The notes under the pieces: model-generated
The model's database searches: none
Told to the model about the DNA's origin: nothing
The model's input: only the letters and a program-made list of their open reading frames with translations
Program-made: the position numbers and the translations under genes
Part shown: positions 1-8,951 of the stretch, piece after piece
Layout: each line of letters opens with the position of its first letter
How positions within the stretch are numbered: position 1 is the first letter of the stretch
Assembly: GCA_001802125.1 (NCBI GenBank)
Contig: MGZK01000018.1
Coordinates: 186 to 58,925, forward strand
Direction of reading: 5' to 3'
Length of the DNA stretch: 58,740 nt
From: Geobacteraceae bacterium GWC2_55_20
Lineage (GTDB): Bacteria > Desulfobacterota > Desulfuromonadia > Geobacterales > Pseudopelobacteraceae

Positions 1-423
1 TTCGACGGCGTCCTGGCCCATCATGGCGCACCCTTCCCGATCCCGGAGGCGATCGACTGGTTGAAACAGTGCGAAGCGGTTTTCGGCGGCAAGATGATCT
101 TCATCCTCTCCAACAAGCCGACCGAAGGGCGCCGGCAATGGTTTGCCGAGCATTTCCCCACTTTCCGCTTCATCTCCGGAGTCCGCAAGAAGCCCTATCC
201 GGACGGGCTTGAAAAAACGGCCAAACTGGCCGGAGTCCCGCTCCCCTCGATCCTGATGGTTGACGACCGCCTGCTGACCGGTTGTCTGGCAGCGCTGGTG
301 GCCGGAGCCCGCCCCTGCTACATCCGCTCCCCCTACTACTCCTACAGCCACCGCCCGGTGGCCGAGCTGTTCTTCATGACGCTACGGAAGATCGAACGGG
401 TTTTGTTGATGGTTTGGCGGTGA
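1..423 (+). CDS. HAD-like hydrolase, C-terminal part (5' end outside window)
   Basis: Frame 1 is open from the first base to the TGA at 421-423, so this is the 3' part of a gene that begins upstream. The visible protein starts FDGVLAHHG, which fits the end of the first HAD motif (D-x-DG). IFILSNKPTEGR supplies the second motif (SN/T) and SILMVDDRLLTG resembles the last motif (DD). The length after the first motif is about 140 residues, typical of small YqeG/HAD-IIIA-like phosphatases. The substrate cannot be inferred. No downstream gene is close enough to suggest an operon. Confidence 0.7.
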   Translation, partial: FDGVLAHHGAPFPIPEAIDWLKQCEAVFGGKMIFILSNKPTEGRRQWFAEHFPTFRFISGVRKKPYPDGLEKTAKLAGVPLPSILMVDDRLLTGCLAALVAGARPCYIRSPYYSYSHRPVAELFFMTLRKIERVLLMVWR

Positions 424-622
424 CGGGCTTAGAGTTGTACAAACATCCAGGCGCTGGAAGAAATTCCACGGAATGAATTGATATGAACGGGATTTCTTGA
501 AATTGGTAATCAGAAATCCAGCGGACTCTTTGCTTCGGCAGATTCAAGCTCGAAGTCCAACAGCCAGTGGTGGTTTGGTGTAACACATCTCCACCCAGAA
601 TAACACCAATTCGGGAGCCAGC

Positions 623-2377
623 TTGGCAACAAAAATATCACAGAGCATTAAAGTAGCATTCGTTGCGATCATTACAATTGTGGTCTTCGTGCCGATGTTG
701 CTCAATAAAACCGATGGTGCCGACTTTTACAAGTATTACATTTGGGCAATGTCGTTCAATCAAAGCAACATATTTTGTAATGAAGGGCACATCCTCTCCC
801 CTCAAGGTGTCCCGTTATCCCAGTGGTCTTTCGGCCCCGGCCTCATCTTCTCTTTAGGCGGTCTTTTCAGCTCTTTTACACCTGAACACGCGGTCTTTGT
901 CGGGTGGCTGTTTACTGTTGTTTTCTGGGTTTCATATACAGGCATCCTACTCCATGCAACAAAAAACAATCTATCTCTGACGCTGTTTGGTGTTTGCATT
1001 ACCTTCATAGGTACGCCACTCGGGTATTACTCGTCTGCATACGCATCGGAATCATTGTCTTATACCTGTCTTTCCGTATTGATTTACTGGATACTCAGTC
1101 GCAACAGGTTTGGTCTGTTCGATTATTTGGTTGTAGGAATCTGGGCTTCCCTGCTTGTTGCCATTAGAAGTCAATTAGCTCTCTATGTAGTGCCCGTATA
1201 TCTTGTAATTCTCTTCAGAATCTGGAACGAGGTCAGAGCCGGCAATGCTTCAATACAGCGTTCCTCCCTGCATCTGCTGATTTTTCATGTTCCTGTTTTA
1301 TTGGCGATATCTGCAACACTAACAGTAAATTATTGGATGACAGGCTCCTATCTTACGTCTGTTTATGAATTTGGGTTTGGTGATTTCAAAAGTATCGACT
1401 TTCTGCATCCGGAACTTTCGGCCGTTCTTATCCACCCTTGGCACGGCTTATTTGTCTATCATCCACTTTATCTGCTATGTTTCGCGTCACTGGTTGTTGT
1501 GATATTTAAACATCGTAACAGCCTGCAATCATTGCTGCTTGTTGTGGCAGCGATTGTAATAATGTTGCATATTTACCTGCACGCCTCATGGTATGCCTGG
1601 TGGCTTGGTCTGGACAGTTTCGGTATGCGGGGACTGAGTATCTGCGGGATTGTGCTGGTGCCAGTATTGATTAAACTCTTGTCGGAGAGGGAGGATCAAG
1701 GAAAGTCAAATAGTGTGTGGATCATATTGATATTATTTACCAATATCTGGTCATTTGTTCTTCTGACACATGGTACTACACAATATTATACTTACAAACT
1801 GCTTGCCAGCGGAATCCGTTCTGCAATCGACAATCTGATAGATTTAGGCTTCATTATATTGCCGGCTTTGGTATTTGTTGTTGGAGTTGTTGGAGTCCTG
1901 TTATTTGGTAAGCATCACTCCTTATTATCCTTCAAGAATCTCGTGATTACTGTATTGCTTCTGATTGTTGTCCACTATCAGGACACTCAACTGTTCTACG
2001 AACGGTTTGGAATGTCGGCAATTTCTCTGGTATCTCTGGTGGTTACGATCTTGATACTTATCAGGTACCATGCTGTTGTTGAAGTATATCAGAAGCATTC
2101 CATTATACTTGCCAGGACCCTATTGATTTCATCAGTCTTAAGTTATGTAGCCATGACAGTAATGTTTACCAATTTGGCCGTTACTACCAACCAAATAATA
2201 AACGCCAAACTTCCACCACCTCCTACATCCATACATGTAAGTACTGTTGATACGGATGAAGTCAGATTGACCTATCTGGAATACATGAGTGTACCAGGCT
2301 TTATCGATAAGAAAGCCAATTTATCTAAGTACGTTGATTATCTTGTTACAAAAGATGAAGCAACGCGACTGAGATAA
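623..2377 (+). CDS. polytopic membrane protein, possible GT-C type glycosyltransferase
   Basis: A 584-residue protein with about a dozen hydrophobic segments from residue 10 to 530. An acidic DGADFYKYY segment just after the first membrane helix resembles the first periplasmic loop of GT-C (GT39/RgtA-like) glycosyltransferases, where an Asp binds the lipid-phosphate sugar. That family assignment is inference. The start is TTG, chosen because GGGAG lies about 6 bases upstream and the first helix follows directly. The gene is visibly more AT-rich than its neighbours and sits next to a broken toxin gene, which suggests acquired DNA. No clear partner gene is adjacent. Confidence 0.65.
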   Translation: MATKISQSIKVAFVAIITIVVFVPMLLNKTDGADFYKYYIWAMSFNQSNIFCNEGHILSPQGVPLSQWSFGPGLIFSLGGLFSSFTPEHAVFVGWLFTVVFWVSYTGILLHATKNNLSLTLFGVCITFIGTPLGYYSSAYASESLSYTCLSVLIYWILSRNRFGLFDYLVVGIWASLLVAIRSQLALYVVPVYLVILFRIWNEVRAGNASIQRSSLHLLIFHVPVLLAISATLTVNYWMTGSYLTSVYEFGFGDFKSIDFLHPELSAVLIHPWHGLFVYHPLYLLCFASLVVVIFKHRNSLQSLLLVVAAIVIMLHIYLHASWYAWWLGLDSFGMRGLSICGIVLVPVLIKLLSEREDQGKSNSVWIILILFTNIWSFVLLTHGTTQYYTYKLLASGIRSAIDNLIDLGFIILPALVFVVGVVGVLLFGKHHSLLSFKNLVITVLLLIVVHYQDTQLFYERFGMSAISLVSLVVTILILIRYHAVVEVYQKHSIILARTLLISSVLSYVAMTVMFTNLAVTTNQIINAKLPPPPTSIHVSTVDTDEVRLTYLEYMSVPGFIDKKANLSKYVDYLVTKDEATRLR

Positions 2378-2444
2378 AAAGTGCCTGCGAGAGGTCATCT
2401 ATAGGGTCACCCATTAAGAGGCTGCTGTCTTCCAAGTTGACAAG

Positions 2445-2774
2445 TTGGAAGCCAAGGGTGGTTTGTGGAGTGATGGCAAGGCGGTGATCAGTGTGTTGAC
2501 TGTGTATGAGTTAACAGCTGGGATGCGTGATGCGGAGAAGGTTGTGACGCATAATTTCATAGAGGCCTGCGCTGTTGAACCAATTACTCCAGAAATTGCA
2601 ATTAAGGGTGGGGAGTTGTATCGAAAGTATCGCGCTAAGGGAGTTACGCTTACTTCACTTGACTGCCTGATCGCAGCAACTGCACTTGTTAAGGGATATA
2701 AGGTAGCTACCAGAAACGTGAAACATTATCCGGAAAAGGGATTATTGTTTTCCACTACCCCCTCGAAGGCGTAA
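2445..2774 (+). pseudogene. truncated VapC-type PIN-domain toxin
   Basis: The reading frame carries the middle and end of a VapC PIN domain: SVLTVYELTAG (conserved Glu), LDCLIAATALVKG (conserved Asp) and VATRNVKHY. The first ~15-20 residues that should hold the initial catalytic Asp (the LDTN-like strand) are absent. The frame upstream is closed by TAA at 2415-2417, and no such motif was found in the other forward frames just upstream. Only a TTG at 2445 could start translation. No antitoxin gene precedes it. It is most likely a 5'-truncated, inactive remnant. Confidence 0.7.
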
Positions 2775-2904
2775 CAGTCCTTGATACAAGACAAAAGTAA
2801 AAAGCGAGGGGCCAATCGGGGTAAGGGGGAGCTTTTCTGTCCCTCTCCCCACACCACCCGGGGATTCACGGGTGCCGGAAAAGGAAATTGGTGAAGCATG
2901 TTGA

Positions 2905-3141
2905 TCAGATTCTATCAAATTCTTCCGGTTCTACCGCGGGAACCTTGGCTAATGCGGCGCGGAACTTGTCAACAGAGCCACGTGCAGCACGACCGGCAAG
3001 ATATGTTTCTGTCGTAAGGGCGGAGAGTTTTTCGGCCACCGCAGAGGCAATGAACTGATTTAGAGAGATATGATCCTCACTGGCAACTTCTCGGGCCATT
3101 TTATGGATCGAATCGGGAAGACGGACGCTGATTGCGCTCAT
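2905..3141 (-). CDS. ribbon-helix-helix antitoxin-like protein
   Basis: A 78-residue protein. Residues 1-45 (SVRLPDSIHKMAREVA, then ISLNQFIASAVAEKL) read as a ribbon-helix-helix/HicB-C-terminal-type DNA-binding fold, which usually acts as an antitoxin and autorepressor. The rest is charged. Its ATG overlaps the stop of the upstream PIN-domain gene by 4 bases (ATGA), so the two are translationally coupled. The order is toxin then antitoxin, the reverse of most type II pairs. The role follows from the fold and pairing and is not proven. Confidence 0.75.
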   Translation of the reverse strand: MSAISVRLPDSIHKMAREVASEDHISLNQFIASAVAEKLSALTTETYLAGRAARGSVDKFRAALAKVPAVEPEEFDRI

Positions 3142-3554
3142 GGCTGTACCTCCAGGGATGCAAGAAAATCACGCGGGGTCAACACTGCTATGCCAAACCG
3201 CGCGGCGTGTTTAAAGTCGGCTACGTTCCAGGTGACAATAGCCGCATTTGCTTTGACAGCAAGCTCCAGAACAAAATCGTCATCCGGATCTTTCAACACA
3301 GGCCGCCAAAGGTAGAAGATTTTATTCAGCACTGCTCTTGAACAGAGAAAATCTATGATATCATCAATCTCTTCACCCGATAGTGAAGTAATGCCACGCT
3401 TTAGAACCGCCTCGTATTCCGAGACTAGCGGAGTCGATACATGCAGGGTGAAAATACCATGTTCCACCAACGAAAGCATACGGAATGAAGCGCCACGCGA
3501 CGATTTGAGCGCGGCTACGAGAACATTTGTATCCATAACGATATCGAAGCTCAT
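3138..3554 (-). CDS. PIN-domain toxin-like ribonuclease (COG1569 type)
   Basis: A 138-residue PIN protein with all expected acidic positions: MDTNVLVAAL near residue 7, VSEYEAVL with the conserved Glu, DPDDDFVLELAV, and TWNVADFK near the end. This matches the family annotated as putative toxin component, PIN family. It would cleave RNA with bound Mg2+ when not held by its partner. It is the first gene of a two-gene unit with the RHH protein that follows with a 4-base overlap. Unlike the remnant at 2445-2774, this domain is complete. Confidence 0.8.
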   Translation of the reverse strand: MSFDIVMDTNVLVAALKSSRGASFRMLSLVEHGIFTLHVSTPLVSEYEAVLKRGITSLSGEEIDDIIDFLCSRAVLNKIFYLWRPVLKDPDDDFVLELAVKANAAIVTWNVADFKHAARFGIAVLTPRDFLASLEVQP

Positions 3555-3710
3555 AGTGGTAGTATAGGTGATACCAAGTACATGTCAAGGTAAGAAAAGA
3601 AGCGGTTCTCCATTTTCCATTTTAAAGAGCAGAAATCGAAGTTCCAATCTCTTTGCCTCCTGAATTCCAGTTCATTCGCAAGTCACGCCCCGGAACCTGA
3701 TGTTGCAGGA

Positions 3711-3750
3711 CCGGGCTGCACCGGCCACGCAGGGAAACCGGTTGACCCGG
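3711..3750 (+). other. possible structured leader in front of the secreted protein gene
   Basis: The 310-base gap 3555-3865 holds no gene. Within it, CCGGG (3711-3715) and ACCGG (3720-3724) can pair with CCCGG (3746-3750) and CCGGT (3738-3742), giving two stacked stems closed by a 13-base loop. The helices are about 115 bases before the ATG at 3866. It does not match a riboswitch class that I recognise. It could be a chance fold. Confidence 0.25.
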
Positions 3751-3865
3751 CTGTACACAAACAGCTAGAATACAAAATTTTTAACGCTACAAACCGTTCC
3801 AGCCTGCAAACCGCTGACAGCATTCGAAGTTTTTACGTCATTCTATTTCAGCAGGGAGGTGCTAC

Positions 3866-4636
3866 ATGAAGAGATGTCTGGCAGTTTTTGTCGCAATGTG
3901 CCTGGTTTGGACAGCCGGGACTGTTTCGGCTTCATCGCTGGCTTATCAGCCGGAAAGCCTGTCCCTGACGATACCAGCCGGAGCCGAGCAGCAGGCATTT
4001 ATAAAGGTCGGGGTTGAAGACGGCAGTTCACCGACCTACTTCCTGTTTTTCATGGACAGGCTCGTCAACGCCAACCTGCCGGCCGAGTGGCTGTCAGTTT
4101 CGCCGGCCAGCGCGTTCCTGTTCGGCAGTTCCAGCGCCGCTTCGCTGCTGACAATTCGTGTTCCCGACGGGACGTCAACCGGTGTCTACTCCGCTTACAT
4201 GCTGTCGCGGGCCATGGCTGCTCACGACGTCGCCCAGCCGGGCAACGGTATCCGGATAGATGTGACCGTACCTTCTCAATGCAGCGGCATTCCGGTCGTC
4301 ACGCTTGATTCGCTACAGCCTTTGATCATTTGGCCACCGGATCACAGCATGACCCAGGTGGTCGTTACCGGTACGGTTCAGATGCCGGCCGGATGCACGG
4401 TCGCCGAGGCCGGCTACGCAATTGAGGATGAATACCGCATGATCTCCGGCATCGGCAAGATAAGGATTGATACGGGTGGAAATTTCACCGTCGCGCTTCC
4501 GGTTGAAGCCATGCGCCACGGCCAGGACAAGGACGGGCGGCATTACACAATCACGGTTTATGCAAGGAACGAGGCCGGGAGCGGCTCATCCATCACCCGT
4601 ACAGTTGTGGTTCCCCACGACCATTCAGACAAATGA
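3866..4636 (+). CDS. secreted protein of unknown function
   Basis: A 256-residue protein with an obvious Sec signal peptide (MKRCLAVFVAMCLVWTAG, cleavage near VSASS). The ATG is preceded by GGGAGG at good spacing. The mature part is beta-rich. Residues about 25-140 look like an immunoglobulin-like domain of the kind that ends in TIRVPDGTSTGVYSAY, and residues about 145-250 form a second beta domain containing IIWPPDHSM. Two cysteines (QCSG and AGCT) could form a disulfide. I do not recognise a named family, and a structural or surface role is only a guess. Confidence 0.7.
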   Translation: MKRCLAVFVAMCLVWTAGTVSASSLAYQPESLSLTIPAGAEQQAFIKVGVEDGSSPTYFLFFMDRLVNANLPAEWLSVSPASAFLFGSSSAASLLTIRVPDGTSTGVYSAYMLSRAMAAHDVAQPGNGIRIDVTVPSQCSGIPVVTLDSLQPLIIWPPDHSMTQVVVTGTVQMPAGCTVAEAGYAIEDEYRMISGIGKIRIDTGGNFTVALPVEAMRHGQDKDGRHYTITVYARNEAGSGSSITRTVVVPHDHSDK

Positions 4637-4734
4637 GCTGCAAGCAAATACTTTGTGCAGAATGAATACGCCTTTACAAAGTGGAGCATACAGGGTCAAA
4701 CATATAAGATTTACAGCCAACAGGAGAATTTAAC

Positions 4735-5349
4735 ATGCACGGACGCATTTTCCGCTCGTTTCCAATCGGACCGTTTACCATCATCCCCGAAGGTGAAACC
4801 TCAACCAGCGGAATTCCGGTCATACTGGGCAGAAAGGGCGCCTTCGGCTCAGGGGAGCATGAGACAACCGTCGCCTGCCTGGAGGAGCTTTCAATGCTGG
4901 CCGGGATTTCCGGCGCCACCGTCCTGGATCTCGGCAGCGGCACCGGTATCCTCGCCATTGCAGCGGCCAGGCTGGGCGCCTCGCGTGTCGTCGCGCTCGA
5001 CAACGACTTGCAAGCGACCGTCTCCTGCGCCGATAACGTAAGTCTGAATGATCTGGACGGGCGGGTCGTCAGCATCTGTGGTGAACTCGCCTGCCTTACC
5101 GACGATTCTTTCGACCTTGTTCTTGCCAATGGCTACGCTGATATGCTCCTGGCTCTTGCCGCAGACATGGTCAGTATTACCCGCCCCGGAGGCACCCTGA
5201 TTCTCTCGGGAATCCCCATTCAGGACAAGTTCGAGGTAAAACAGGCATTCGAGCGCCGAGGCTGCATACTCAGTGACAGCCGAATCGGTGAGGAGTATGT
5301 TACATACGTCATGGAACAGCGGGGCATAACGTCAGAATCAAACAATTAA
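4735..5349 (+). CDS. PrmA-like SAM-dependent methyltransferase
   Basis: A 204-residue class I methyltransferase. FGSGEHETT corresponds to the FGTGTHxTT motif of ribosomal protein L11 methyltransferase. DLGSGTGILAIAAA is SAM motif I, VALDND the acidic end of strand 2, and LVLANGYAD replaces the usual NIL motif IV. It lacks the N-terminal substrate-recognition domain of PrmA (about 290 residues in the full protein). It is therefore a short paralogue and its substrate is uncertain. AGGAG lies 8 bases before the ATG. Confidence 0.75.
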   Translation: MHGRIFRSFPIGPFTIIPEGETSTSGIPVILGRKGAFGSGEHETTVACLEELSMLAGISGATVLDLGSGTGILAIAAARLGASRVVALDNDLQATVSCADNVSLNDLDGRVVSICGELACLTDDSFDLVLANGYADMLLALAADMVSITRPGGTLILSGIPIQDKFEVKQAFERRGCILSDSRIGEEYVTYVMEQRGITSESNN

Positions 5350-5436
5350 CGGTAATTTTAAGTGTTTTAAAATATCAGAAAAAGGCAAGAGTTCCAGGGC
5401 CTCACCTGACAACAGCGGACACGACCGGAGTTAAAA

Positions 5437-5781
5437 ATGATCAAATCAACCATCGTTGTTTCAATCATATTCTTGACTTTATTAACTTCACCGGAAAGTC
5501 ACGCCCAGGAACCTGAAGCTGTCAAATCCGCCAGTGCCGATAAAAACCAGGCTGCCTTTCAAGCCGGTGGGCATGCCTCCGCCAGAACACCCGACCGAGG
5601 CACCGCCGGGATCCCCCTTGCCAACCTGTTTCCAACCCGCGAGCCCGCAGTCCGTGACAAAATCAATCCCGTAGTCGCACCACCTCCCACCATCCCCCGC
5701 CAGGAAAGCTCCGGATTGCAGCACGAGTTTCATGGCGAGTTCACTACTTCCTTCAGCAATAGCAACGGAGTTCCCAATTAA
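5437..5781 (+). CDS. small exported protein of unknown function
   Basis: A 114-residue protein with a signal peptide (IVVSIIFLTLLTSPESHAQ, cleavage after HAQ) and a low-complexity, proline-rich mature part without recognisable motifs. GGAG lies 6 bases before the ATG. An overlapping reading frame exists on the other strand, but it has no ribosome-binding site or signal sequence. No family recognised. Confidence 0.5.
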   Translation: MIKSTIVVSIIFLTLLTSPESHAQEPEAVKSASADKNQAAFQAGGHASARTPDRGTAGIPLANLFPTREPAVRDKINPVVAPPPTIPRQESSGLQHEFHGEFTTSFSNSNGVPN

Positions 5782-5944
5782 AATAGTAAATCCGGCCGCA
5801 CTTTCCGGGGTTCGTGTCTGAAAGGTTTTAGTCATTATGGCAGGATATACTGGAGACAGGATCATAACCATCCCATCATGAGAGAATTGCCGCGGGGTGG
5901 AATTACGGGTAGGGTGGAGGACAGGTTTCACCCTGCCCTCCCTC

Positions 5945-5960
5945 ATTACTCCGGAGTAAT
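5945..5960. repeat. perfect 16-base palindrome between convergent genes
   Basis: ATTACTCCGGAGTAAT reads the same on both strands and lies directly beside the stop codon of the minus-strand gene that ends at 5962, in the gap between converging genes. It is short of a convincing T-tract for a terminator. A protein-binding site or part of a terminator are both possible. Confidence 0.4.
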
Positions 5961-5961
5961 A

Positions 5962-7599
5962 TTATTTTGTTAAAGTTTCCCGTCCCAGCTTATTCGGCTC
6001 TATTCCTTTTCCCACGATTTTACCTTTTGTATCGAAACCGTACGGAATCATCTCCACTAACGGCGGTTTTGGCTTGACGGTCAGCTTTATTCCGGGTTTG
6101 ACGAGTGTTAGAGTGCGGAAGTCGCTGACCCATCTGTACGGATAGGTGTAGCCGTTGGTTACCCGCGCCCAGGCCGAGATACGGAACAGGTAGGCACAGG
6201 TAACCGGTGGCACCCATTTCCCTGGTGATGCCGGCATGGTTGCTGATGAAATGCCGTGCCAGACCGGTGCAGTGGTACGGTTTGCCGGGTTGGCATAGGA
6301 ATCGGTGGCGATTACCTCGGATTGACCGGCGCCCCATTCGGCGGAAAGGGTGTAGTTGTACAGATCACCTTCCGGATCAAACGCCTTGAATGCCAGTTGG
6401 ACACCGTCATTCGAATCGGCCATGTACTCGATCGCGCATGGCGCAACCGGAAGGCCGTTGTGGAGCGTATCGATCAGTTTTACCTCGGGCAGTTTGTTGT
6501 CCAGGCGCAGAGTGAGTATCTGGGGCGGTGAGGCGACAGGTATCGCGGCCGTCCTGTAGAAATCTATTTTGAACTGGTGGATGTTGTTCGGCTCGGTAGA
6601 CGTGTTCCACTGGAAGAGCAGCGCCTTGATCGAATAGTCCAGCGCAGGGTTTACCAATGGATAGAGGTGGTTGGAGTCCGGACCGAAAGACTCCCACACA
6701 TGGGTGGTCCCGGTCCAGCGGTAATTGGCCCAGTTCTGGCGAATCGGCGCCCATGCAGCAGCGTTCACCTCGGCAAGGGTATTGCCGAAACGGTGCAGGA
6801 CTCTGTATTTCCTGGCTCCGGCGGCCCAGAGGCCTGGCAGGGTCGCGGTGTTGCCGATCAGGTCAAGGGTACCGCCAAAGGCCGCCGCATCCGGATTTAT
6901 CCGATATGGTTCGGAAATGGTCGCATAACCGGCAGCGTTGATTTTTGTAGCCGGTATGATCCCCACCCCGCCGATTACCACTCCGGCTGTGCCGGCCGGA
7001 TAAATTGCCGGAGCCATGTTGGCCAGGATTATCTTATGGAAACTGGAGAAGGCGCTTAACGGATTGACCGGATACTCGAAGATGAACGACGGGGTGCTTG
7101 AGGCGATACGCAGGCCGAATCTGACAACCGGTGCGGGTCCGGTCGGATCCAGCGTTATTCCCATTTCGCTCAGGGAGAGACGAATCTCCCAGATACGATG
7201 GTTTAACGGTGAATGGGAAGTTGGACCAAAGCTCATACGGGTGGAGGAGGCAATCACCTGACTGTTGGGAGCCGGCCAGGTCGCGTTGGGACGGGCCATG
7301 ATCCAACGGCCCAACCGGTTCGGCTGTCCCGGCCAGGGACTGTAGAGCACGTCACGGTCGGTGGTTACCGCACCGTTGTTGTCGCTGTCGATTACCAACC
7401 AGTAATAGTCGTTGGTACCGGGGTCGTTGCCCTTATCCCCTACCACATCCAGGATGATGTACAGGTTGTCGGCGTCATTTTTCACCATCATGTAACCGGC
7501 CGGAATCGTCATCATGGCGGCATCGCTCCACTCCGAAGCGGGCAGCATCGTTCCCGGCGCCACGGTGTTGTTTGTCCATTTACTGCGTACATTGGCCAT
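5962..7599 (-). CDS. DOMON-like / carbohydrate-binding-domain protein of unknown function
   Basis: A protein of about 545 residues. The start is placed at the ATG at 7599 because AAGGAG lies just upstream, so the longer open frame to 7662 is not needed. Residues about 10-190 resemble a DOMON/CBM9-like beta domain: ASEWSDAAMMTIP, NLYIILDVVGDKG and YYWLVIDSDNNGA. The C-terminal part is also beta-rich. There is no clear signal peptide despite the extracellular-looking composition. The function is unknown; comparable domains bind sugars or haem. Confidence 0.6.
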   Translation of the reverse strand: MANVRSKWTNNTVAPGTMLPASEWSDAAMMTIPAGYMMVKNDADNLYIILDVVGDKGNDPGTNDYYWLVIDSDNNGAVTTDRDVLYSPWPGQPNRLGRWIMARPNATWPAPNSQVIASSTRMSFGPTSHSPLNHRIWEIRLSLSEMGITLDPTGPAPVVRFGLRIASSTPSFIFEYPVNPLSAFSSFHKIILANMAPAIYPAGTAGVVIGGVGIIPATKINAAGYATISEPYRINPDAAAFGGTLDLIGNTATLPGLWAAGARKYRVLHRFGNTLAEVNAAAWAPIRQNWANYRWTGTTHVWESFGPDSNHLYPLVNPALDYSIKALLFQWNTSTEPNNIHQFKIDFYRTAAIPVASPPQILTLRLDNKLPEVKLIDTLHNGLPVAPCAIEYMADSNDGVQLAFKAFDPEGDLYNYTLSAEWGAGQSEVIATDSYANPANRTTAPVWHGISSATMPASPGKWVPPVTCAYLFRISAWARVTNGYTYPYRWVSDFRTLTLVKPGIKLTVKPKPPLVEMIPYGFDTKGKIVGKGIEPNKLGRETLTK

Positions 7600-7883
7600 T
7601 GTGTACTCCTTTCGTCTGCTTGCGATTGGCTCTGTCGAGCTGATATAACTGATTCGTATCATTAATGTTTTATCAGAATAAGAATGGTTGGCAATAGCGC
7701 GAAAGGTTGTTTATTCATCGTCCGAAAGGATTAATTCCAAAGGGTGGGAGTGGTGATACCAAAGGTGGAGAACCGTGCCGTTAAACATGTAACCATCAGT
7801 AATACCGGCAGGAAGCAACGGCTTTAGTTCATTTATTAGGGAGAGTTGTTGTAGATGGCAGATAAATCAGGATCATACGAGGA

Positions 7884-7920
7884 TGATTATGCAGATAACC
7901 GTTAATTATCTGCATAATCA
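7884..7920. repeat. 15-bp perfect inverted repeat upstream of the DOMON-like gene
   Basis: The arms TGATTATGCAGATAA (7884-7898) and TTATCTGCATAATCA (7906-7920) pair perfectly around a 7-base centre. The site is in the 357-base non-coding stretch between the DOMON-like gene and yceH, both on the minus strand. There is no U-tract on either side, so it reads more like an operator or an mRNA hairpin than an intrinsic terminator. Nothing else was seen in this gap. Confidence 0.6.
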
Positions 7921-7956
7921 CGCGATTTTCAAATGGATGGGAACAGGAATTATCTA

Positions 7957-8616
7957 CTACTCGAACTGCTTCTTGAACTCATCGACCAGTTGTCTGAGAT
8001 CTTCCATCTCGGTGCGCAGGACGGCCATCTCTTCTTCCAGTCTGGCAACTCGCTCGTTTTCAGCATTGACCCGCTGACGGGCGGCCTCGGGAGCGGATTC
8101 CGCGCCCTCCGCCCCACTTTCCGGCAGCTCCGAGAACAACTGGGCATAGCGCCCCTCTTTGCGGCCAGGTTGACGCGCCATCAGTGCGATCATGGGCGAC
8201 TCGCGCTCCATCAGCTCCTGCAGCACAACTTCGACAGCCGACAGGTCGCCAAAAGGGTGCATCCGTTCGCATCTGGTGCGCAGTTCGCCGACGGTCTGGG
8301 GTCCACGCAGTAGCAGTTCGCATAAAACCGCCTGTTCAGCCGGGACCAGCCCCAGTTTTTCGGCCAGCAGATGCCGGTACTTCGGCACCCGGCCGCCATC
8401 GGCCGATATCACCGACAGCTGTTTGAAGCGAAGCGAATCCAGGGCACGTACCACCTCTTCTTCCGACAGAGCCATCACCGGATCGCGATTGGATTTCTGA
8501 TTGCAGGCGTTGGTCAGCGAATTGAGTGAAAGCGGGTAGTATTCGGGTGTCGTGAGCTCTTTTTCCACCAGACTACCAAGCACGCGAACCTCTATGTTGT
8601 TGAGCGTTATATCCAA
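7957..8616 (-). CDS. yceH: YceH-family protein (DUF480)
   Basis: A protein of about 219 residues with the DUF480 signature: NIEVRVLGSLVEKELTTPE, YPLSLNSLTNACNQKSNRDP and LRGPQTVGELRTRCERMHPF. These make two winged-helix domains. A coiled coil follows (NAENERVARLEEEMAVL). The start is placed at TTG 8616 because AAGGAG sits 7 bases before it; a TTG 36 bases further upstream has no such site. The cellular role of the family is not established. It is the last gene of a minus-strand group with the DUF2288 and exported genes. Confidence 0.85.
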   Translation of the reverse strand: MDITLNNIEVRVLGSLVEKELTTPEYYPLSLNSLTNACNQKSNRDPVMALSEEEVVRALDSLRFKQLSVISADGGRVPKYRHLLAEKLGLVPAEQAVLCELLLRGPQTVGELRTRCERMHPFGDLSAVEVVLQELMERESPMIALMARQPGRKEGRYAQLFSELPESGAEGAESAPEAARQRVNAENERVARLEEEMAVLRTEMEDLRQLVDEFKKQFE

Positions 8617-8648
8617 CGGCTGTCTCCTTCCTGCCGGAACGGGATGAG

Positions 8649-8951
8649 TCAATGAAAGGTCGGCACCTTCTCCTGGAAGAGGACATAGGGGCTGACGATC
8701 AGCATCGAGAACTTTTTCATTTTGTTATCATCCCAGGAACGGATCTTGGCTTCCGACGGTTTGCCGATCATGCCGGTTTCAACCAGGTGCTGGATAATGT
8801 CTATGTCATCCGAGGCCACTTTCAGTGCTGTATCGGCCAGATCCAGAGAATCGTCAACCAGGATCAGGCCGCCACGCTCAAGATGTGCCCGCAGGCTGCT
8901 CCATTCCGCTTCATCAATTGAAAGCGCCAAATCTTCTTTACTGGGAATCAT
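8649..8951 (-). CDS. DUF2288 family protein
   Basis: A 100-residue cytosolic protein. EWSSLRAHLERGGLILVDDSLDLADTA and SWDDNKMKKFSMLIVSPYVLFQE match the DUF2288 pattern as I remember it. Its ATG overlaps the stop of the preceding exported-protein gene by 4 bases (ATGA), with AAGGGG upstream. The family has no assigned function. Confidence 0.75.
   Translation of the reverse strand: MIPSKEDLALSIDEAEWSSLRAHLERGGLILVDDSLDLADTALKVASDDIDIIQHLVETGMIGKPSEAKIRSWDDNKMKKFSMLIVSPYVLFQEKVPTFH

Noticed and set aside
2800-2885. Sequence resembling the flank of a group II intron/reverse-transcriptase region
   Set aside because: The CTCTCCCCACACCACCCGG-like stretch is suggestive, but no domain V/VI hairpin or maturase gene is present, so it was not annotated.
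3680-3770. Possible c-di-GMP (GEMM) riboswitch upstream of the secreted protein gene
   Set aside because: The hallmark conserved bases of the GEMM core (GACGCAAAGCC and its partner stem) are absent. Only a generic double-stem fold was noted.
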